A stretch of 64,000 nucleotides of DNA from Stieleria sp. JC731 (GTDB lineage Bacteria; Planctomycetota; Planctomycetia; Pirellulales; Pirellulaceae): NCBI RefSeq assembly GCF_020966635.1, contig NZ_JAJKFQ010000011.1:1240001-1304000 (forward strand), read 5' to 3'. The notes under the pieces were generated by a model. The model did no database searches. It was not told the origin of the DNA and saw nothing but the letters and a program-made list of their open reading frames with translations. A program made the translations under genes and the position numbers. Positions 1 to 8,495 of the stretch are shown in pieces; the first letter of the stretch is position 1, and every line of letters starts with the position of its first letter.

Positions 1-532
1 CATCGATGATCAACCGTCGCTGGATCGTGGCGTTGTTGACAACAATCGCATCGGCTTTCATTGCTGTAGAGACGCAATGCTTGACGTTTCGGCGACCCTG
101 GGAATCACTTAGGTCGCTTGACGTTCCCATTCCGGCGATACGAACGACGGCCGGAACCTGTAAATGTTTTGCGGCTTGAACGGCCGCAATGCACTCTTCC
201 TGTGCCGAATCACAGTAGATCAAGTCACAATCGCGTTGGGTCTGGCAAAGCCATTCTCGAAGCGACTTGATATACTTGGTTGCCGAACGATCGCCTCGTC
301 CCGACCATCCTGTACGAAACATTCGCAGTGGTCGGTGGACATCAAATTCACGAAATTGAAACTTCTCGGAACAGGAATTTGCTTGGCGTGGAACGACGAC
401 TTCGACATGCTGTCCGAGCGAATGCAGGTTCGATGCCAACTGGATCAGGTGCCCAGCTGCATCGAAAGAACCATGGGGCCAAAAATGACGGCCTACCAGG
501 ACTAATCGAAGACGGCGATCCGAACGGCTCAC
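1..532 (-). CDS. Glycosyltransferase family 4-like protein, N-terminal part (runs off the left edge)
   Basis: Reading leftward, an open frame starts at GTG 532 and is still open at base 1, giving 177 visible residues. The N-terminus has a hydrophobic strand followed by GRHFWPHGSFDAAGHLIQL, the usual opening of a GT-B fold glycosyltransferase in which a strand leads into a glycine-rich loop. Further in come DLIYCDS and VPAVVRIAGMG, and then KADAIVVNNATIQ, typical of the segment where the acceptor domain hands over to the sugar-nucleotide domain. The donor-binding C-terminal half lies outside the window. The GTG overlaps the hpt TGA stop by four bases (GTGA), so translation is probably coupled to hpt. 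The family level is inferred from pattern only; substrate unknown. Confidence 0.7.
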   Translation of the reverse strand, partial: MSRSDRRLRLVLVGRHFWPHGSFDAAGHLIQLASNLHSLGQHVEVVVPRQANSCSEKFQFREFDVHRPLRMFRTGWSGRGDRSATKYIKSLREWLCQTQRDCDLIYCDSAQEECIAAVQAAKHLQVPAVVRIAGMGTSSDLSDSQGRRNVKHCVSTAMKADAIVVNNATIQRRLIID

Positions 533-1074
533 TGCTTTGACTTGTGCTCGGTCGCTGCGATTTCTTCGGGTTCAAGGACGGCGAGGTACGGCAAGTTGCG
601 ATACATATCCATGTAATCCAAGCCGTACCCAACAACAAACTCATCGGGGATCTCGAAAGCGACGAAATCTGGACGCAGCGAGACTTCGTGTTGCCGGTGC
701 TTGTGCAGCAGCACTGCCGACTTCACCGATTTCGCGCCGCGATCTTTGATCACGCCCGTCAAACGGTCCAGGGTCTTGCCTGTGTCAAAGATATCGTCGA
801 CCAGCAAAACGTCCCGGTCGGCAACGTCGATCAGCATGTCGCATGAGACGTCCAATTGGCCCGATTCGGTGCCGCCGCGATAGCTTGATGCCTGGATAAC
901 GCCGACCCGTTGGGGCATCGACAGTCGGCGGATCAAATCGGCAAACAGCACAATGCTGCCTGTCATGACTGCGATCACCGTCAGTGGCCGGTCGGAGCCA
1001 TAAAATCGGTCAATTTCCGTCGCCAGACGTTCGACTCCGGCCTGCAATTGTTCTTCGTCTAGCAAAATTCGCAT
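529..1074 (-). CDS. hpt: Hypoxanthine phosphoribosyltransferase
   Basis: The 181-residue product has the normal length for bacterial hypoxanthine(-guanine) phosphoribosyltransferase, a cytosolic purine-salvage enzyme that joins hypoxanthine or guanine to PRPP. The PRPP-binding signature VLLVDDIFDTGKT lies at residues 89-101, with the two acidic residues D93 and D94. The flexible-loop SSY motif is at residues 63-65 (ASSYRGGT), and VVGYGLDY near residue 150 is the expected purine-binding segment. The stop codon overlaps the GTG of the downstream glycosyltransferase by four bases, so the two are probably one transcript. A 331-bp gap separates its start from a divergent hypothetical gene. Confidence in the family is high; preference for hypoxanthine over guanine or xanthine cannot be read from sequence. 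Confidence 0.93.
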   Translation of the reverse strand: MRILLDEEQLQAGVERLATEIDRFYGSDRPLTVIAVMTGSIVLFADLIRRLSMPQRVGVIQASSYRGGTESGQLDVSCDMLIDVADRDVLLVDDIFDTGKTLDRLTGVIKDRGAKSVKSAVLLHKHRQHEVSLRPDFVAFEIPDEFVVGYGLDYMDMYRNLPYLAVLEPEEIAATEHKSKQ

Positions 1075-1405
1075 CGCGATACTGAGCCCTTCAGTTCAGT
1101 CCTGGATATTAAGTCAATTGTTGTGTTTTTCAGAAAAATCAGCTGCGGAGCCACATCTGCCCATGGTCTTCGCGAGACGGCATTCTGACTGAAACTCGTG
1201 CAATTCTCAGCCCAGATTGCCAATGATTTTTCGTGGAAAGATAGGCGATTTGGGTTCAGCTTGCGATCACCGAGCGGCAAAAGCGAAGCCTTCGGCAGCT
1301 TTAACCGATGAACGATACACCGACACGCATTGAAACACGAGTGTAGGAACACCGAACTCGGGGGCCATACCGAGTCGTAGAAACTCCCGCTGCAAGACGC
1401 ACCGA
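1075..1405. promoter_or_regulatory. Divergent intergenic region between hpt and a conserved hypothetical gene
   Basis: This 331-bp stretch must hold the promoters of hpt (leftward) and the 168-residue hypothetical gene (rightward). Short frames in it have no recognisable protein features. I see no clear sigma-70 boxes, operator or terminator. Confidence 0.4.
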
Positions 1406-1912
1406 ATGACCAATTCCCAACGCCTAGCAACCGTACGCGACCACTTGCGCAGGTGGATCCAGTCCACCTATGCCGATGCCGTGAATGCGGACCAAGAGGA
1501 AAACTCTGTGGGAGAGGCCGGGATCGCTTCGGAGTCGATTTTGATTCGCGAAGGCTACTATGTCGGTCGCACATTCATCATCGCGACGGGGGAAGAGGAA
1601 CTGCGGGCGACTTGGTTCATGGAACCAGACGAGCTTAAAATTCGCGACCTCGAAGGCTCGATTGTCGCCGTCTTTGCAGGCGAAGAAATCTATGCCCTCG
1701 AAGCAGAGGAAACTCAGCAAGTCACCGTGGAAGCTGATTCGCCAGCCGTCGCAGCAGACGAAGACGATTCTCCGGTTTCGATCCCAATGATCGCCGCACA
1801 CAATGGTCAACAGGACGAAGAACAACAGGACGAAGCGGAAGCCGAATGCTCCGAAGCGGCAGCCGAAGCGAGCGAACCTGATGAGAATGAAGGGATCTCT
1901 AGAGCAGCGTAG
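1406..1912 (+). CDS. Conserved hypothetical protein with acidic C-terminal tail
   Basis: A 168-residue soluble protein without signal peptide or membrane segment. The first ~100 residues look folded: a helical start (SQRLATVRDHLRRWIQ) and then alternating strands (ILIREGYYVGRTFIIATGEEELRATWF split over two lines of sequence, LKIRDLEGSIVAVF). Residues ~105-168 are low-complexity and strongly acidic (runs of Glu, Gln, Ala and Asp such as QQDEEQQDEAEAE), likely disordered. I do not recognise a named domain. The gene stands alone between hpt, transcribed away from it, and the tRNA-Ser gene. Codon use matches the neighbours. The coding call rests on length, strand-specific amino-acid composition and the absence of a better frame on the other strand. 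Confidence 0.7.
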   Translation: MTNSQRLATVRDHLRRWIQSTYADAVNADQEENSVGEAGIASESILIREGYYVGRTFIIATGEEELRATWFMEPDELKIRDLEGSIVAVFAGEEIYALEAEETQQVTVEADSPAVAADEDDSPVSIPMIAAHNGQQDEEQQDEAEAECSEAAAEASEPDENEGISRAA

Positions 1913-2068
1913 TGACAGACCGGTTTTCTGTTTACTAATTCGATGCTAAGCTATCGCATGTTCAGCGCAAGCGAAGTCGCGGTGATCCCGGCAAGACTGG
2001 GGATTCAAAAGGTGACGGTCAATTGCGTGGCGACAAAACGTTGCCGATGAACGTATGAAATTAATGCC

Positions 2069-2153
2069 GGATGGGTGGCCGAGTGGACGAAGGCACTGGT
2101 CTTGAAAACCAGCGTAGGGAAACCTACCGTGGGTTCGAATCCCACCCCATCCG
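2069..2153 (+). tRNA. tRNA-Ser (anticodon UGA)
   Basis: The sequence folds as a class II tRNA: acceptor arms GGATGGG (2069-2075) and CCCATCC (2146-2152) with discriminator G at 2153, anticodon stem CTGGT/ACCAG around loop CTTGAAA (anticodon TGA), a long variable arm (GTAGG/CCTAC) typical of serine tRNAs, and a T arm GTGGG-TTCGAAT-CCCAC (2129-2145). CCA is not encoded. It lies alone in a 550-bp gap; an antisense frame across it is not a gene. Confidence 0.96.
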
Positions 2154-2465
2154 CTTCTTGAGGCAGCTCTTGCCGACGACCAACCTGAGCGTTCTTTCTG
2201 GTCTCGGCGATTCTTGAATTGATGCAGCAGTGGGCGGCGGGTATCGATTGATCCCGAACCATTCTTTCAGCTTCGGACGTCCCCATCGTTTTTCTGACGC
2301 GACTGATCAGGCCTTTAGCATCTTGCACCAATATGCTCGCATCGGCTTGTCTTCGGCGACTAACCGTCCTTGATATGAGCAGATGACAACCGTGTGAAAA
2401 CTGCTGTTTCACTGACATGGAGGGGGGTGCTATCCTCCGCCCGTGCGGATTCAAGTTCTTAGCGG

Positions 2466-2813
2466 GTGAAACAAATGCGAAAACTAATGGTGGCGACGGT
2501 CCTGTCCACGCTCGTGTTCTCTGGAATGCTTCTTTCCGGTGCTCGTGCGGAAACTCAGGCTAAAAATGAAAAAGAGCTTCTCATCGTCAAGGTATACAAA
2601 CTGAATGGCCTTCCGGTCTTTACCGAGGACAAGCAGTTTTCGCCTGACTTGTTGATGAAGTTAATTCAGTCGACCGTCTCACCGAGCAAATGGGAAGCGG
2701 CGGGTGGCACTGCGACGATGGCTCCATATCCGCAGAACACTTCATTGGTCATTTCTGCAAATGGCAAAACCCACGACAAAATTGTTGATCTGATCGAAGG
2801 CTTTCGAAAGTAA
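2466..2813 (+). CDS. Small secreted hypothetical protein
   Basis: A 115-residue product (112 if ATG 2475 is the start instead of GTG 2466). Residues ~5-29 form a signal peptide with a hydrophobic core and cleavage after ARA. The mature ~85 residues hold two short blocks: KELLIVKVYKLNGLPVF, and a C-terminal block with STVSPSKWEAAGGTATM, LVISANGKTHDKIVDLIEGF. The second block has the rhythm of a small domain common in planctomycete secreted proteins and similar to secretin N-domains (TV-x-P-x-W...GG...LVI...IxxLI), so a cell-envelope role is plausible, but this is inference by pattern. It is followed by a strong intrinsic terminator at 2845-2877, suggesting a monocistronic unit. No function is assigned. 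Confidence 0.75.
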   Translation: MKQMRKLMVATVLSTLVFSGMLLSGARAETQAKNEKELLIVKVYKLNGLPVFTEDKQFSPDLLMKLIQSTVSPSKWEAAGGTATMAPYPQNTSLVISANGKTHDKIVDLIEGFRK

Positions 2814-2844
2814 AACGCGGGAAGTGTTTTTGTAGCCAGTGGGT

Positions 2845-2877
2845 AGGGGTTTTTGAGCCAATTGATCAAAAACCCCT
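2845..2877 (+). terminator. Rho-independent terminator after the small secreted protein gene
   Basis: A perfect 12-bp stem AGGGGTTTTTGA (2845-2856) / TCAAAAACCCCT (2866-2877) with a 9-nt loop is followed by a pyrimidine-rich tail (TTCTCCTTTCTT). It sits 32 bp after the stop at 2813. Confidence 0.85.
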
Positions 2878-3018
2878 TTCTCCTTTCTTCAGCGATCGCG
2901 CGATTCAGGCTTTACTGCCACCCGCCGGTGGAGTGTGACGTAGCCTTGCCAATGTAGCAGCTTGCTAACGGTTTGCAGTTCATGCGGCCGGCGTTTTGCA
3001 ACGAATTGGCTTTTCTAG

Positions 3019-4788
3019 ATGCGCATCAACAACATCGTCCATGTGATCCCGGCTGCGATTCTGTTCGTAGTGGCAATGACTTCCGCAGTGTCTTCGGCGT
3101 CGGAGTCTGGCGATCAACCGGTTTCGCATAACATTGGAGACAACGCTGCAGAATCCAACCGGGGACTCTCCCAGCCGGACCCTTCCGCTGAAAATTCAGA
3201 GTCTGTGGATTTGGGCGAAGTTGATAGTGCAACTGCCAGCCCACTGGATAAGATCCTGCGCGAGTATTTCAAACGCATCAATCAATTCAATGGAACTCCC
3301 GATGTTCCTTACAGCGATGAACTTGCAGCACGCCATCTGCGATCAGCTGCGGGCCAGGGCTACGCATGGGCTCAAGTGATCACCGGGTGGTTGCATGTCA
3401 GGGGACAAGGTGTCGACCAAGATGACAAAGAGGCTGTGAATTGGTTTCGTCTCGCGGCAGAACAAGGTGACGCCGCTGGGCAAAATTGGTTGGGGTTCAT
3501 GCTTCTAAAGGGATACGGTGTCGATCGAGATCCCGTGGCTGCGGTGATGCTATTTCAAGAAGCCGCCGACCAAGGACTTCCTGACGCACAGTTCAATCTC
3601 GGGCGAGCCTTTCGCCACGGTATTGGCATCAGTCAAGACTATTACCGAGCCGTTGAGTACTTAAGGCCGGCCGCGGAATCAGGTCATCCTAGAGCCCAAT
3701 TCGATATGGGCTGGATGTGTGATCATCAGTTCGGCGAAGCAGGCGACGATGCGGATGCTGTCCGGTGGTATCGTCTGGCGGCAGACAATGGTTCAGCTGT
3801 CGCTCAATTCAATCTTGGGTTGATGCATGAGCAGGGCCGCGGAGTCACGGCAGACCTTGATCAAGCGATTTCGCTTTATCGTAAAGCAGCCATGCAAGAT
3901 TACGTTCACGCCCAGCGGGCTTTGGGGATCAAGTACAGAGATGGCAAGGGTGTGCCGCAAAGTGATCAAATCGCGGTGGAATGGTTTCGAAAGTCTGCTG
4001 AGCAGGGCTATTCATTCGCACAAGGATCGTTGGGATGGATGTACTTGGAAGGCCGCGGTGTCGAGCAAAGCGACGAGGAAGCCGCCAGATGGTTTCGTGC
4101 CGCCGCGGTTCAAGGCAACACTTGGTCGACGACGCAGCTAGCGTGGATGTACCTTGTAGGACGTGGCCTGCCCAAGGATATCAATGCCGGGGTGGTTTGG
4201 CTCAAGCGAGCCGCACGGGACGGCGACGTTTGGTCTCAACGCGAGCTTGGTCGGCTGTACTTTTGGGGAACGATCATTCAACAGGACGATGCGGAATCGC
4301 TGAAGTGGTATCGACAAGCCGCCGAGCAAGGTGACCCCGAGTGTGAATACATGGTGGGCTTGCTGTATGCGGAAGGGCGCAGTGTTGAAGTCGATGACGA
4401 AGAAGCCATCAAGTGGTATCGCTTGGCCGCAGACCAAGACCTTCCCGCGGCACAAAACAATCTAGGGATGATGTACCAAGAGGGACGCGGTGTGCCGAAG
4501 GATGATTCCGTCGCAGCGCGATGGTATCGCAAAGCAGCGGATCAGCAGTTCGTGCTCGGCCAGACGAACTTGGGGCTGATGTATTTGTATGGCAAAGGAA
4601 TCGCTCCCGACGAAGTACGTGCGATCGAGTTACTGCAAAACGCAGCAGACGCCGGTGAGCAGAATGCTGCGTTGGCATTACAACGGCATTCAGAGGCGAA
4701 AAAATCGGAAGCCCATCGGCGATTTTCGATGTTAGCATTAGCGGGGTCATTTATCGGATTGATCTATATGGTAGGCCGCCGTTTTTAG
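3019..4788 (+). CDS. Secreted/membrane-anchored Sel1-like repeat protein
   Basis: A 589-residue protein. Residues 1-28 are a signal peptide (hydrophobic IPAAILFVVAMTSAV, then Ser/Ala). After a ~50-residue Ser/Glu-rich linker come 12 full Sel1-like repeats of 36 residues each plus a partial thirteenth (about residues 103-555), with the consensus A-x-x-W-[FY]-R-x-A-A-x-Q-G-x-x-x-A-Q-x-x-L-G-x-M-Y-x-x-G-x-G-V. The C-terminus has one membrane helix (MLALAGSFIGLIYMVG) followed by RRF, so the solenoid is probably displayed outside the cytoplasm and tethered at its C-terminus. Sel1 repeats are protein-protein interaction solenoids; the partner cannot be told. Repeat register is unbroken, with no sign of decay. 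It stands alone, upstream of a repeat array. Confidence 0.9.
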   Translation: MRINNIVHVIPAAILFVVAMTSAVSSASESGDQPVSHNIGDNAAESNRGLSQPDPSAENSESVDLGEVDSATASPLDKILREYFKRINQFNGTPDVPYSDELAARHLRSAAGQGYAWAQVITGWLHVRGQGVDQDDKEAVNWFRLAAEQGDAAGQNWLGFMLLKGYGVDRDPVAAVMLFQEAADQGLPDAQFNLGRAFRHGIGISQDYYRAVEYLRPAAESGHPRAQFDMGWMCDHQFGEAGDDADAVRWYRLAADNGSAVAQFNLGLMHEQGRGVTADLDQAISLYRKAAMQDYVHAQRALGIKYRDGKGVPQSDQIAVEWFRKSAEQGYSFAQGSLGWMYLEGRGVEQSDEEAARWFRAAAVQGNTWSTTQLAWMYLVGRGLPKDINAGVVWLKRAARDGDVWSQRELGRLYFWGTIIQQDDAESLKWYRQAAEQGDPECEYMVGLLYAEGRSVEVDDEEAIKWYRLAADQDLPAAQNNLGMMYQEGRGVPKDDSVAARWYRKAADQQFVLGQTNLGLMYLYGKGIAPDEVRAIELLQNAADAGEQNAALALQRHSEAKKSEAHRRFSMLALAGSFIGLIYMVGRRF

Positions 4789-4802
4789 AATCCCCATTCC
4801 CC

Positions 4803-5197
4803 GCAGGCGCCAGCGTGCGGTTATCCCAGCACGTTCCAGCAACATCGCAACTTCATCAGCCGCGCAGCGCCAGCGTGTGGTTGTCTCCGGATCCGCAGAT
4901 CTGCCTGCACAGGAACCGCGAGCTAACGCTCAGCGGCTGATGGAGGTTGGGCGGTCCCATCAGCCGCTACGCGCCAGCGTGCGGTTGTCCCGGGAATCGC
5001 AGATCTGCCTGCACAGGAACCGTGAGCTAACGCTCAGCGGCTGATGGAGGTTGGGCGGTCACATCAGCCGCTACGCGCCAGCGTGCGGTTATCCCCCGGA
5101 ACCGCGGATCCGCCTGTGCAGGAACCGCGAGCTAACGCTCTGCGGCTGATCGAGGTTGGACAATCACATCAGCCGCTACGCGCCAGCGTGCGGTTAC
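4803..5197. repeat. Tandem array of ~105-bp palindromic repeat units, array 1 (about 3.5 copies)
   Basis: Units begin with CATCAGCCGC at 4854, 4958, 5062 and 5167 (spacing 104, 104, 105), with a partial unit before the first. Each unit has a left arm ending in CAGCGTGCGGTT, a spacer around CCGCAGATC-CGCCTG-CAGG, and a right arm AACCG[CT]GAGCTAACGCT-[CA]-GCGGCTGAT followed by GAGGTTGGGCGGTCA. The right arm is an imperfect inverse of the next left arm, so the array can fold into a series of hairpins. No protein-like signal is seen in any frame. The same family recurs at 6189-6815 and as one decayed copy at 42254-42320. Confidence 0.9.
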
Positions 5198-5611
5198 CAC
5201 CGAATCTTCCTTGCCGGAAACATTCGTGAATCTCAGCACTGCTTACGATCCCAACACCGCGGCTGTTTGCAGCGTTCATACCGGCAGCCGTAACCTCAAT
5301 GTTCTGGTCCGCCTACGTCGCTTTACGATCGTTGGCAATTGCGTTTGCCAGAATTTCTCGAAAAACGAATGTGACCTCTCTCCCAGATCGAACACAGCAA
5401 ATCAACAAACATTCGGTGTCGTTGTGGTCAGCCCGCAGGGACGTCGATCGGCTGTCGATCTTCGCACCTGCTAACCGGGGCGTATGTTTCTCTCGAGGGT
5501 CAACAGAATCTGTGAGCTTCTCGGGAAACCGATGCAGAGAAATGACCAGATGACGGCGTCGCCCTCGAACAACATTTTCCCACCGATACCGTTATCCGTT
5601 CACGCAATACC
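5198..5611. other. Intergenic stretch between repeat array 1 and the DUF3592-like gene
   Basis: About 410 bp with only short overlapping frames. One (in frame with ATG 5299) has a hydrophobic beginning (AAVTSMFWSAYVALRSL) but no credible start context and a composition unlike a gene. It may be gene debris. Nothing can be supported. Confidence 0.3.
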
Positions 5612-6178
5612 ATGCGAAATTTTCTCGGCTTTGAGACAAATCGATTCGCAGCGACAAAACATCCAGTCCCCGAATCAGCAGCGCACCAAACTACAGAGCA
5701 AGCTCAGCTGAAACTTCGAAAATCAGTTCGGCACGTCTTTCTAACACAGTTGACAATCAAGTTGCTGCGAGCCGCCGGTGTCTTGCTATGCCTGATTGGT
5801 GTGTTGAAAGGAGGCTACAATCTGTACTTCGAAAACGGAAAAGTTGGAATAGAGGGGACCGTTGTCGATCTTGTAGGGGCTAAAGCGAATCTCCCGAGCG
5901 TTGAATTTGTTGCGGGCGAATCAATTCGTACTGTCAGTGGATCAATGCCGATCTCGAAATTTTCGTATTCAATCGGCGACCAAGTCGGTGTGTTGTACGA
6001 CCCCGCTGCACCAGACAAAGCACAGATCAACACATTTCGCGAGCGGTGGTTGTTCGCGGCGCTACTTGTCTTCGTTGGCTTCAATTTCCTTTGTCTTAGC
6101 TTTATCGCGCCGGTCGTACAGCAGATCGTTACCAACGTTGTGCTGAAAGGTTATCCAAAAGAGACCGAAGCGCTGTAA
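5612..6178 (+). CDS. DUF3592-like membrane protein enclosed by repeat arrays
   Basis: A 188-residue protein with the DUF3592 layout: a membrane helix at about residues 50-68 (IKLLRAAGVLLCLIGVLKGGY), an extracytoplasmic ~70-residue strand-rich domain with the family pattern EGTVVDLVG...SVEFVAGESIRT...YSIGDQVGVLYDPAAPDKAQI, and a second helix at about 147-170 (WLFAALLVFVGFNFLCLSFI). The function of the family is unknown. The first ~45 residues are polar and may be too long; a later start would not change the domain call. By eye the gene is more AT-rich than its neighbours. It is bracketed by two arrays of the same palindromic repeat (ending at 5197, beginning at 6189), which suggests a mobile or recombining cassette. 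Confidence 0.75.
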   Translation: MRNFLGFETNRFAATKHPVPESAAHQTTEQAQLKLRKSVRHVFLTQLTIKLLRAAGVLLCLIGVLKGGYNLYFENGKVGIEGTVVDLVGAKANLPSVEFVAGESIRTVSGSMPISKFSYSIGDQVGVLYDPAAPDKAQINTFRERWLFAALLVFVGFNFLCLSFIAPVVQQIVTNVVLKGYPKETEAL

Positions 6179-6188
6179 CTCTCGGTTG

Positions 6189-6815
6189 CATCAGACGCAG
6201 GCACTAGCGTGCGGTTGTCTCGCAAACTGTGGATCTGCCTGTGTAGGAACCGCGAGTTGGCGCTCAGCGGCTGATGGAGTTTGGGTTGTCATATCAGCGG
6301 CAGGCGCGTTTAGCGTGCGGTTGTCCCCGGAACCACAGATCCGCCTGCATTGGAACCGCGAGCTTGCGCTCAGCGGCTGATGGAGGTTGGGCGGTCATAT
6401 CAGCGGCAGGCGCGTTAGCGTCCGGTTGTCACAGAAACTGTGGGTCTGCTTGTGTAGGAACCGCGAGCTTGCGCTCTGCGGCTGATGGAGTTTGGGTTGT
6501 CATATCAGCTGCAGGCGCGTTAGCGTGCGGTTGTCCCCGGAACCACTGATCCGCCTGCATAGGAACCGCGAGCTTGCGCTCAGCGGCTGATGGAGGTTGG
6601 GCCGTTACATCAGCCGCTACGCACCAGCGTGCGGTTATCCCCGGAACCGCAGATTCTCCTGCATAGAAACCGCGAGCTTGCGCTCAGCGGCTGATGGAGG
6701 TTGGGCCGTTACATCAGCCGCTACGCGCCAGCGTGCGGTTATCCCCGGAACCGCAGATCCGCCTACGCAGGAACCCTGAGCTAACGCTCTGCGGCTGATG
6801 GAGGTTGGGGAGTCA
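6189..6815. repeat. Tandem array of ~105-bp palindromic repeat units, array 2 (6 copies)
   Basis: Units start at 6189, 6289, 6396, 6501, 6608 and 6712 (spacing 100-107). They carry the same left arm (CAGCGTGCGGTTATCCCCGG), spacer and right arm (AACCGCGAGCTTGCGCTCAG-CGGCTGATG) as array 1. Early copies replace the left arm's CAGCCGCTACGC by CAGCGGCAGGCGC; the last two match array 1. Small frames running through it are by-products of the repeat period. The array starts 11 bp after the stop of the DUF3592-like gene. Confidence 0.9.
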
Positions 6816-6906
6816 CACGCTCGACATCATTTTCTAAGAATTCACTTGACTTCAACTTTGAGAACCTAGAAGATGAAGACAGACAAGCTGTCTTTTTTCT
6901 TCCCAA

Positions 6907-7302
6907 ATGGAGACTGTTGTGAATCAGCTCACAGATTCCGAAATGGAACTGTTAGAAAAGTTGTGGGAACTGGGACCGGCCACGATCCGTGCTCTGTCAC
7001 GAAGCGTCTATCAATCGGAATCAGATTCCAAGACCGCGTCAGTACAGAAGTTGCTCGGACGCATGATGGACAAACACTATGTGGTTTGCGATTCCGGTAA
7101 GCGACCGAAAGAGTACACCGCCGCAATAAGTCGCGATGAGTTCTTGCAGCGGCAGCTCGAAAACCTTGCCACGCGACACTGCGGTGGCAAGCTGATGCCG
7201 TTAGCGACCGCGCTTGTTCAGACCAAAGGGTTTAACAAACGCCAACGCCAGCAACTGCGAAAGATGATTGACGAGCTCTTCCCTCCTGATCAGGAGAAGT
7301 AG
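6907..7302 (+). CDS. BlaI/MecI-family transcriptional repressor
   Basis: The 131-residue product has the length and order of BlaI/MecI/CopY-type repressors: an N-terminal winged helix beginning LTDSEMELLEKLWELGPATI, a recognition region with TASVQKLLGRMMDKHYV, a wing (KRPKEYTAAISRDEF), and a helical dimerisation tail ending in KRQRQQLRKMIDELF. Known members bind a palindromic operator as dimers and are cleaved when the cognate M56 sensor is triggered. The gene for an M56 peptidase begins 5 bp downstream, so this is the classical regulator-sensor pair. A GTG at 6919 preceded by GGAG is an alternative start that removes four residues. The controlled genes are probably this operon; no beta-lactamase is nearby. 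Confidence 0.9.
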   Translation: METVVNQLTDSEMELLEKLWELGPATIRALSRSVYQSESDSKTASVQKLLGRMMDKHYVVCDSGKRPKEYTAAISRDEFLQRQLENLATRHCGGKLMPLATALVQTKGFNKRQRQQLRKMIDELFPPDQEK

Positions 7303-7307
7303 CGAGT

Positions 7308-8495
7308 ATGATCGATAGCTTCTTTTCAACGCTCTCTGGCGCAACTGCATCGGATATTTGGATCTGGGGACTCGGCAGCCTACCGATAACAGCATTGATC
7401 GCTGGATGTATTTGGGGATTTAGCCGAGTCTTTCGTCATCCCGCATTCTGGCACGCCGCTTGGCTTCTGCTATGTGTCAAGTTGCTTGTCCCGATCGCTT
7501 GGAATCTTCCACTTCCTAGTGTTCCGGAAATTCGATTCGATTCAACACGCATTTCCAGGGGTGACAACTGGTCGAGCGCAGGTAGGAACCCTGCCATTTC
7601 TCTTCGGCAAAATACAGACATCGGGACGGCGGAAACCGCAGGTGGCTCTTCCCAAAATGATGCGACTCGTCGACGTCTTGCCGAAGACAGCATGCACCAT
7701 CGGCGACCTTTCTCGTCATTAAGTCTTGCTGCGATTTTGCTGAGCCTATGGGGAGTTGGGACTGCCGTGCTGTTTGCTTCATTCTTGCTGCGGTTGTTCC
7801 GGCTCCGACAGGTACTATGTAAGCATAGCGTACGCGCGGATGTGGAAACCTATCAGGCGTTTGACAAGGTCGCCAGCAAAATGGGGTGTCGCCGCCGCGT
7901 CGAAATAAGGTTCGGCAAGGTGTCTTTGCCGCCAATGCTTAGTTCAATTGGCTACTCAACAAAGTTGTATTTGCCGATCGAGCTTTGGGCGGATCTAGAT
8001 CACACCCAGCGTGATTTGGTGCTGGCGCACGAGATCGCTCACCTTCGTCGTCGAGACGACCAAACCCGATGGGTCGTCGCATTGACTTGCATATTGTTCT
8101 GGTGGAACCCGATCGTCTGGCTGGCTTGTAGAGAGCTACGCCAACTGGAAGAGCACGCGTCCGATGCGGCGGTCGCGATGCAGAACGCGAGTCATCTCCG
8201 AAACTACGCCAAAGCGTTGATGCACACGATTGAATTTCTGTCTTGCGACACGAGTCCGGCGAAAGCCAACCGACCTTCTCTATCTCGAGTTCTCACACCG
8301 GCGGTCACCATGGCCGACGAACGCTCTTTTCAGCACCTTTCAAGGAGACTTGCTTTGTTATCCAAACCTGCAAATCTGAAATGGAGACCCATCCATTTGC
8401 TGGCGATCAGTCTGTTTTTCGTTGTACCGACGGGGACTGCGGCTAACAAGCGTCGCGATGGCGGAATCACCGCAAGCGAACAGCGAACAGGGTGA
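7308..8495 (+). CDS. M56 (BlaR1-like) membrane metallopeptidase
   Basis: A 395-residue integral membrane protein. Hydrophobic segments occur at about 19-42, 46-65, 135-165 and 258-280, plus a last one near 365-382 (HLLAISLFFVVPTG). The zinc motif HEIAH is at residues 241-245, with a downstream acidic ligand region LEEHASDAA as in the M56 family. In BlaR1/MecR1 this domain cleaves the partner BlaI repressor after the sensor domain is triggered. Here the frame ends shortly after the last helix, with a polar tail that looks out of register (NKRRDGGITASEQ). The sensor-like sequence continues in the +1 frame and overlaps this gene from 8458, so the separate genes may represent one protein broken by a frameshift or by programmed frameshifting. 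Confidence 0.85.
   Translation: MIDSFFSTLSGATASDIWIWGLGSLPITALIAGCIWGFSRVFRHPAFWHAAWLLLCVKLLVPIAWNLPLPSVPEIRFDSTRISRGDNWSSAGRNPAISLRQNTDIGTAETAGGSSQNDATRRRLAEDSMHHRRPFSSLSLAAILLSLWGVGTAVLFASFLLRLFRLRQVLCKHSVRADVETYQAFDKVASKMGCRRRVEIRFGKVSLPPMLSSIGYSTKLYLPIELWADLDHTQRDLVLAHEIAHLRRRDDQTRWVVALTCILFWWNPIVWLACRELRQLEEHASDAAVAMQNASHLRNYAKALMHTIEFLSCDTSPAKANRPSLSRVLTPAVTMADERSFQHLSRRLALLSKPANLKWRPIHLLAISLFFVVPTGTAANKRRDGGITASEQRTG

Noticed and set aside
2005..2454. Minus-strand 149-codon frame
   Set aside because: It runs through the tRNA-Ser gene on the other strand and has no protein-like composition or start signal.
4409..4750. Minus-strand 113-codon frame in the Sel1-repeat gene
   Set aside because: Shadow of the repeat-containing coding strand, whose Sel1 pattern is unbroken.
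6186..6779. Plus-strand frames with repeated GCG/TGC-rich peptides
   Set aside because: They are translations of the palindromic repeat and change frame with the unit length.
6907..8495. Beta-lactam resistance regulator pair
   Set aside because: No beta-lactamase or penicillin-binding protein gene is nearby; BlaI/M56 pairs are common in planctomycetes with other roles.
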